Source of the DNA: Klebsiella michiganensis
Lineage (GTDB): Bacteria; Pseudomonadota; Gammaproteobacteria; Enterobacterales; Enterobacteriaceae
Length of the DNA stretch: 39,098 nucleotides
Direction: 5' to 3'
Assembly (NCBI RefSeq): GCF_002925905.1
Contig: NZ_PRDB01000023.1
Location: forward strand, 1-39,098
Positions 37,789-39,098 of this stretch are shown here, piece after piece. Each line of letters opens with the position of its first letter. Within the stretch, counting starts at the first letter, position 1. Both the position numbers and the translations under genes were made by a program. The notes under the pieces are model-generated. The model was given only the letters and a program-made list of their open reading frames with translations. It was not told the origin of the DNA and did not search any database.

Positions 37789-39098
<1,310 letters not shown>

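Overview
The window looks like chromosomal DNA from a GC-rich member of the Enterobacteriaceae, most like the Klebsiella/Raoultella/Enterobacter group. This rests on recalled similarity of the encoded proteins to E. coli DctA, PdeK, Bcs and Dpp, on the E. coli-like order dctA-pdeK-bcsCZBAQR/bcsEFG-ldr-...-dppFDCBA, and on abundant REP/BIME palindromes. No species-level marker is present, so the genus is an inference.

Layout. 1-1023 holds most of dctA (minus strand, 3' end outside the window). 1178-3184 is pdeK (yhjK), a membrane c-di-GMP phosphodiesterase. A BIME/REP array fills the gap to 3797. 3798-17874 is the first cellulose locus (E. coli type): bcsRQABZC on the minus strand, divergent from bcsEFG on the plus strand. 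17875-19224 is a tandem array of three long direct repeats, each with a 35-residue Ldr type I toxin on the minus strand and an Rdl antisense RNA on the plus strand. 19285-30729 is a second, different cellulose operon (minus strand, order bcsO-Q-A-B-C-D-Z); it carries bcsD and bcsO and lies where E. coli has yhjV. 30730-31442 is an AT-rich regulatory gap. 31443-37093 is the dipeptide transport operon dppABCDF (minus strand). 37094-37941 holds the dppA leader, a 121-bp palindromic repeat and REP elements. From 37942 an IS110-family element of the IS621 type is inserted into a REP; its transposase runs off the window about five codons short of the family length.

How the parts work together. PdeK probably lowers local c-di-GMP, which both BcsA synthases sense through C-terminal PilZ domains. 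Operon I (BcsE/F/G) is the system that makes phosphoethanolamine-modified cellulose. Operon II (BcsD, BcsO) is of the type linked to ordered or crystalline fibres. The two operons share little sequence and have separate hydrolases (BcsZ), exporters (BcsC) and ATPases (BcsQ).

The most noteworthy signal is at the right edge. The 194 bp between the IS left end and the transposase fold into a three-hairpin RNA like the IS621 bridge RNA. Its target loop contains the same ten bases (TGTCCGGGCT) as the REP sequence at the insertion point, plus a second segment complementary to the expected right half of that REP. The second is the triple ldr/rdl array, in which a leader hairpin covaries between copies.
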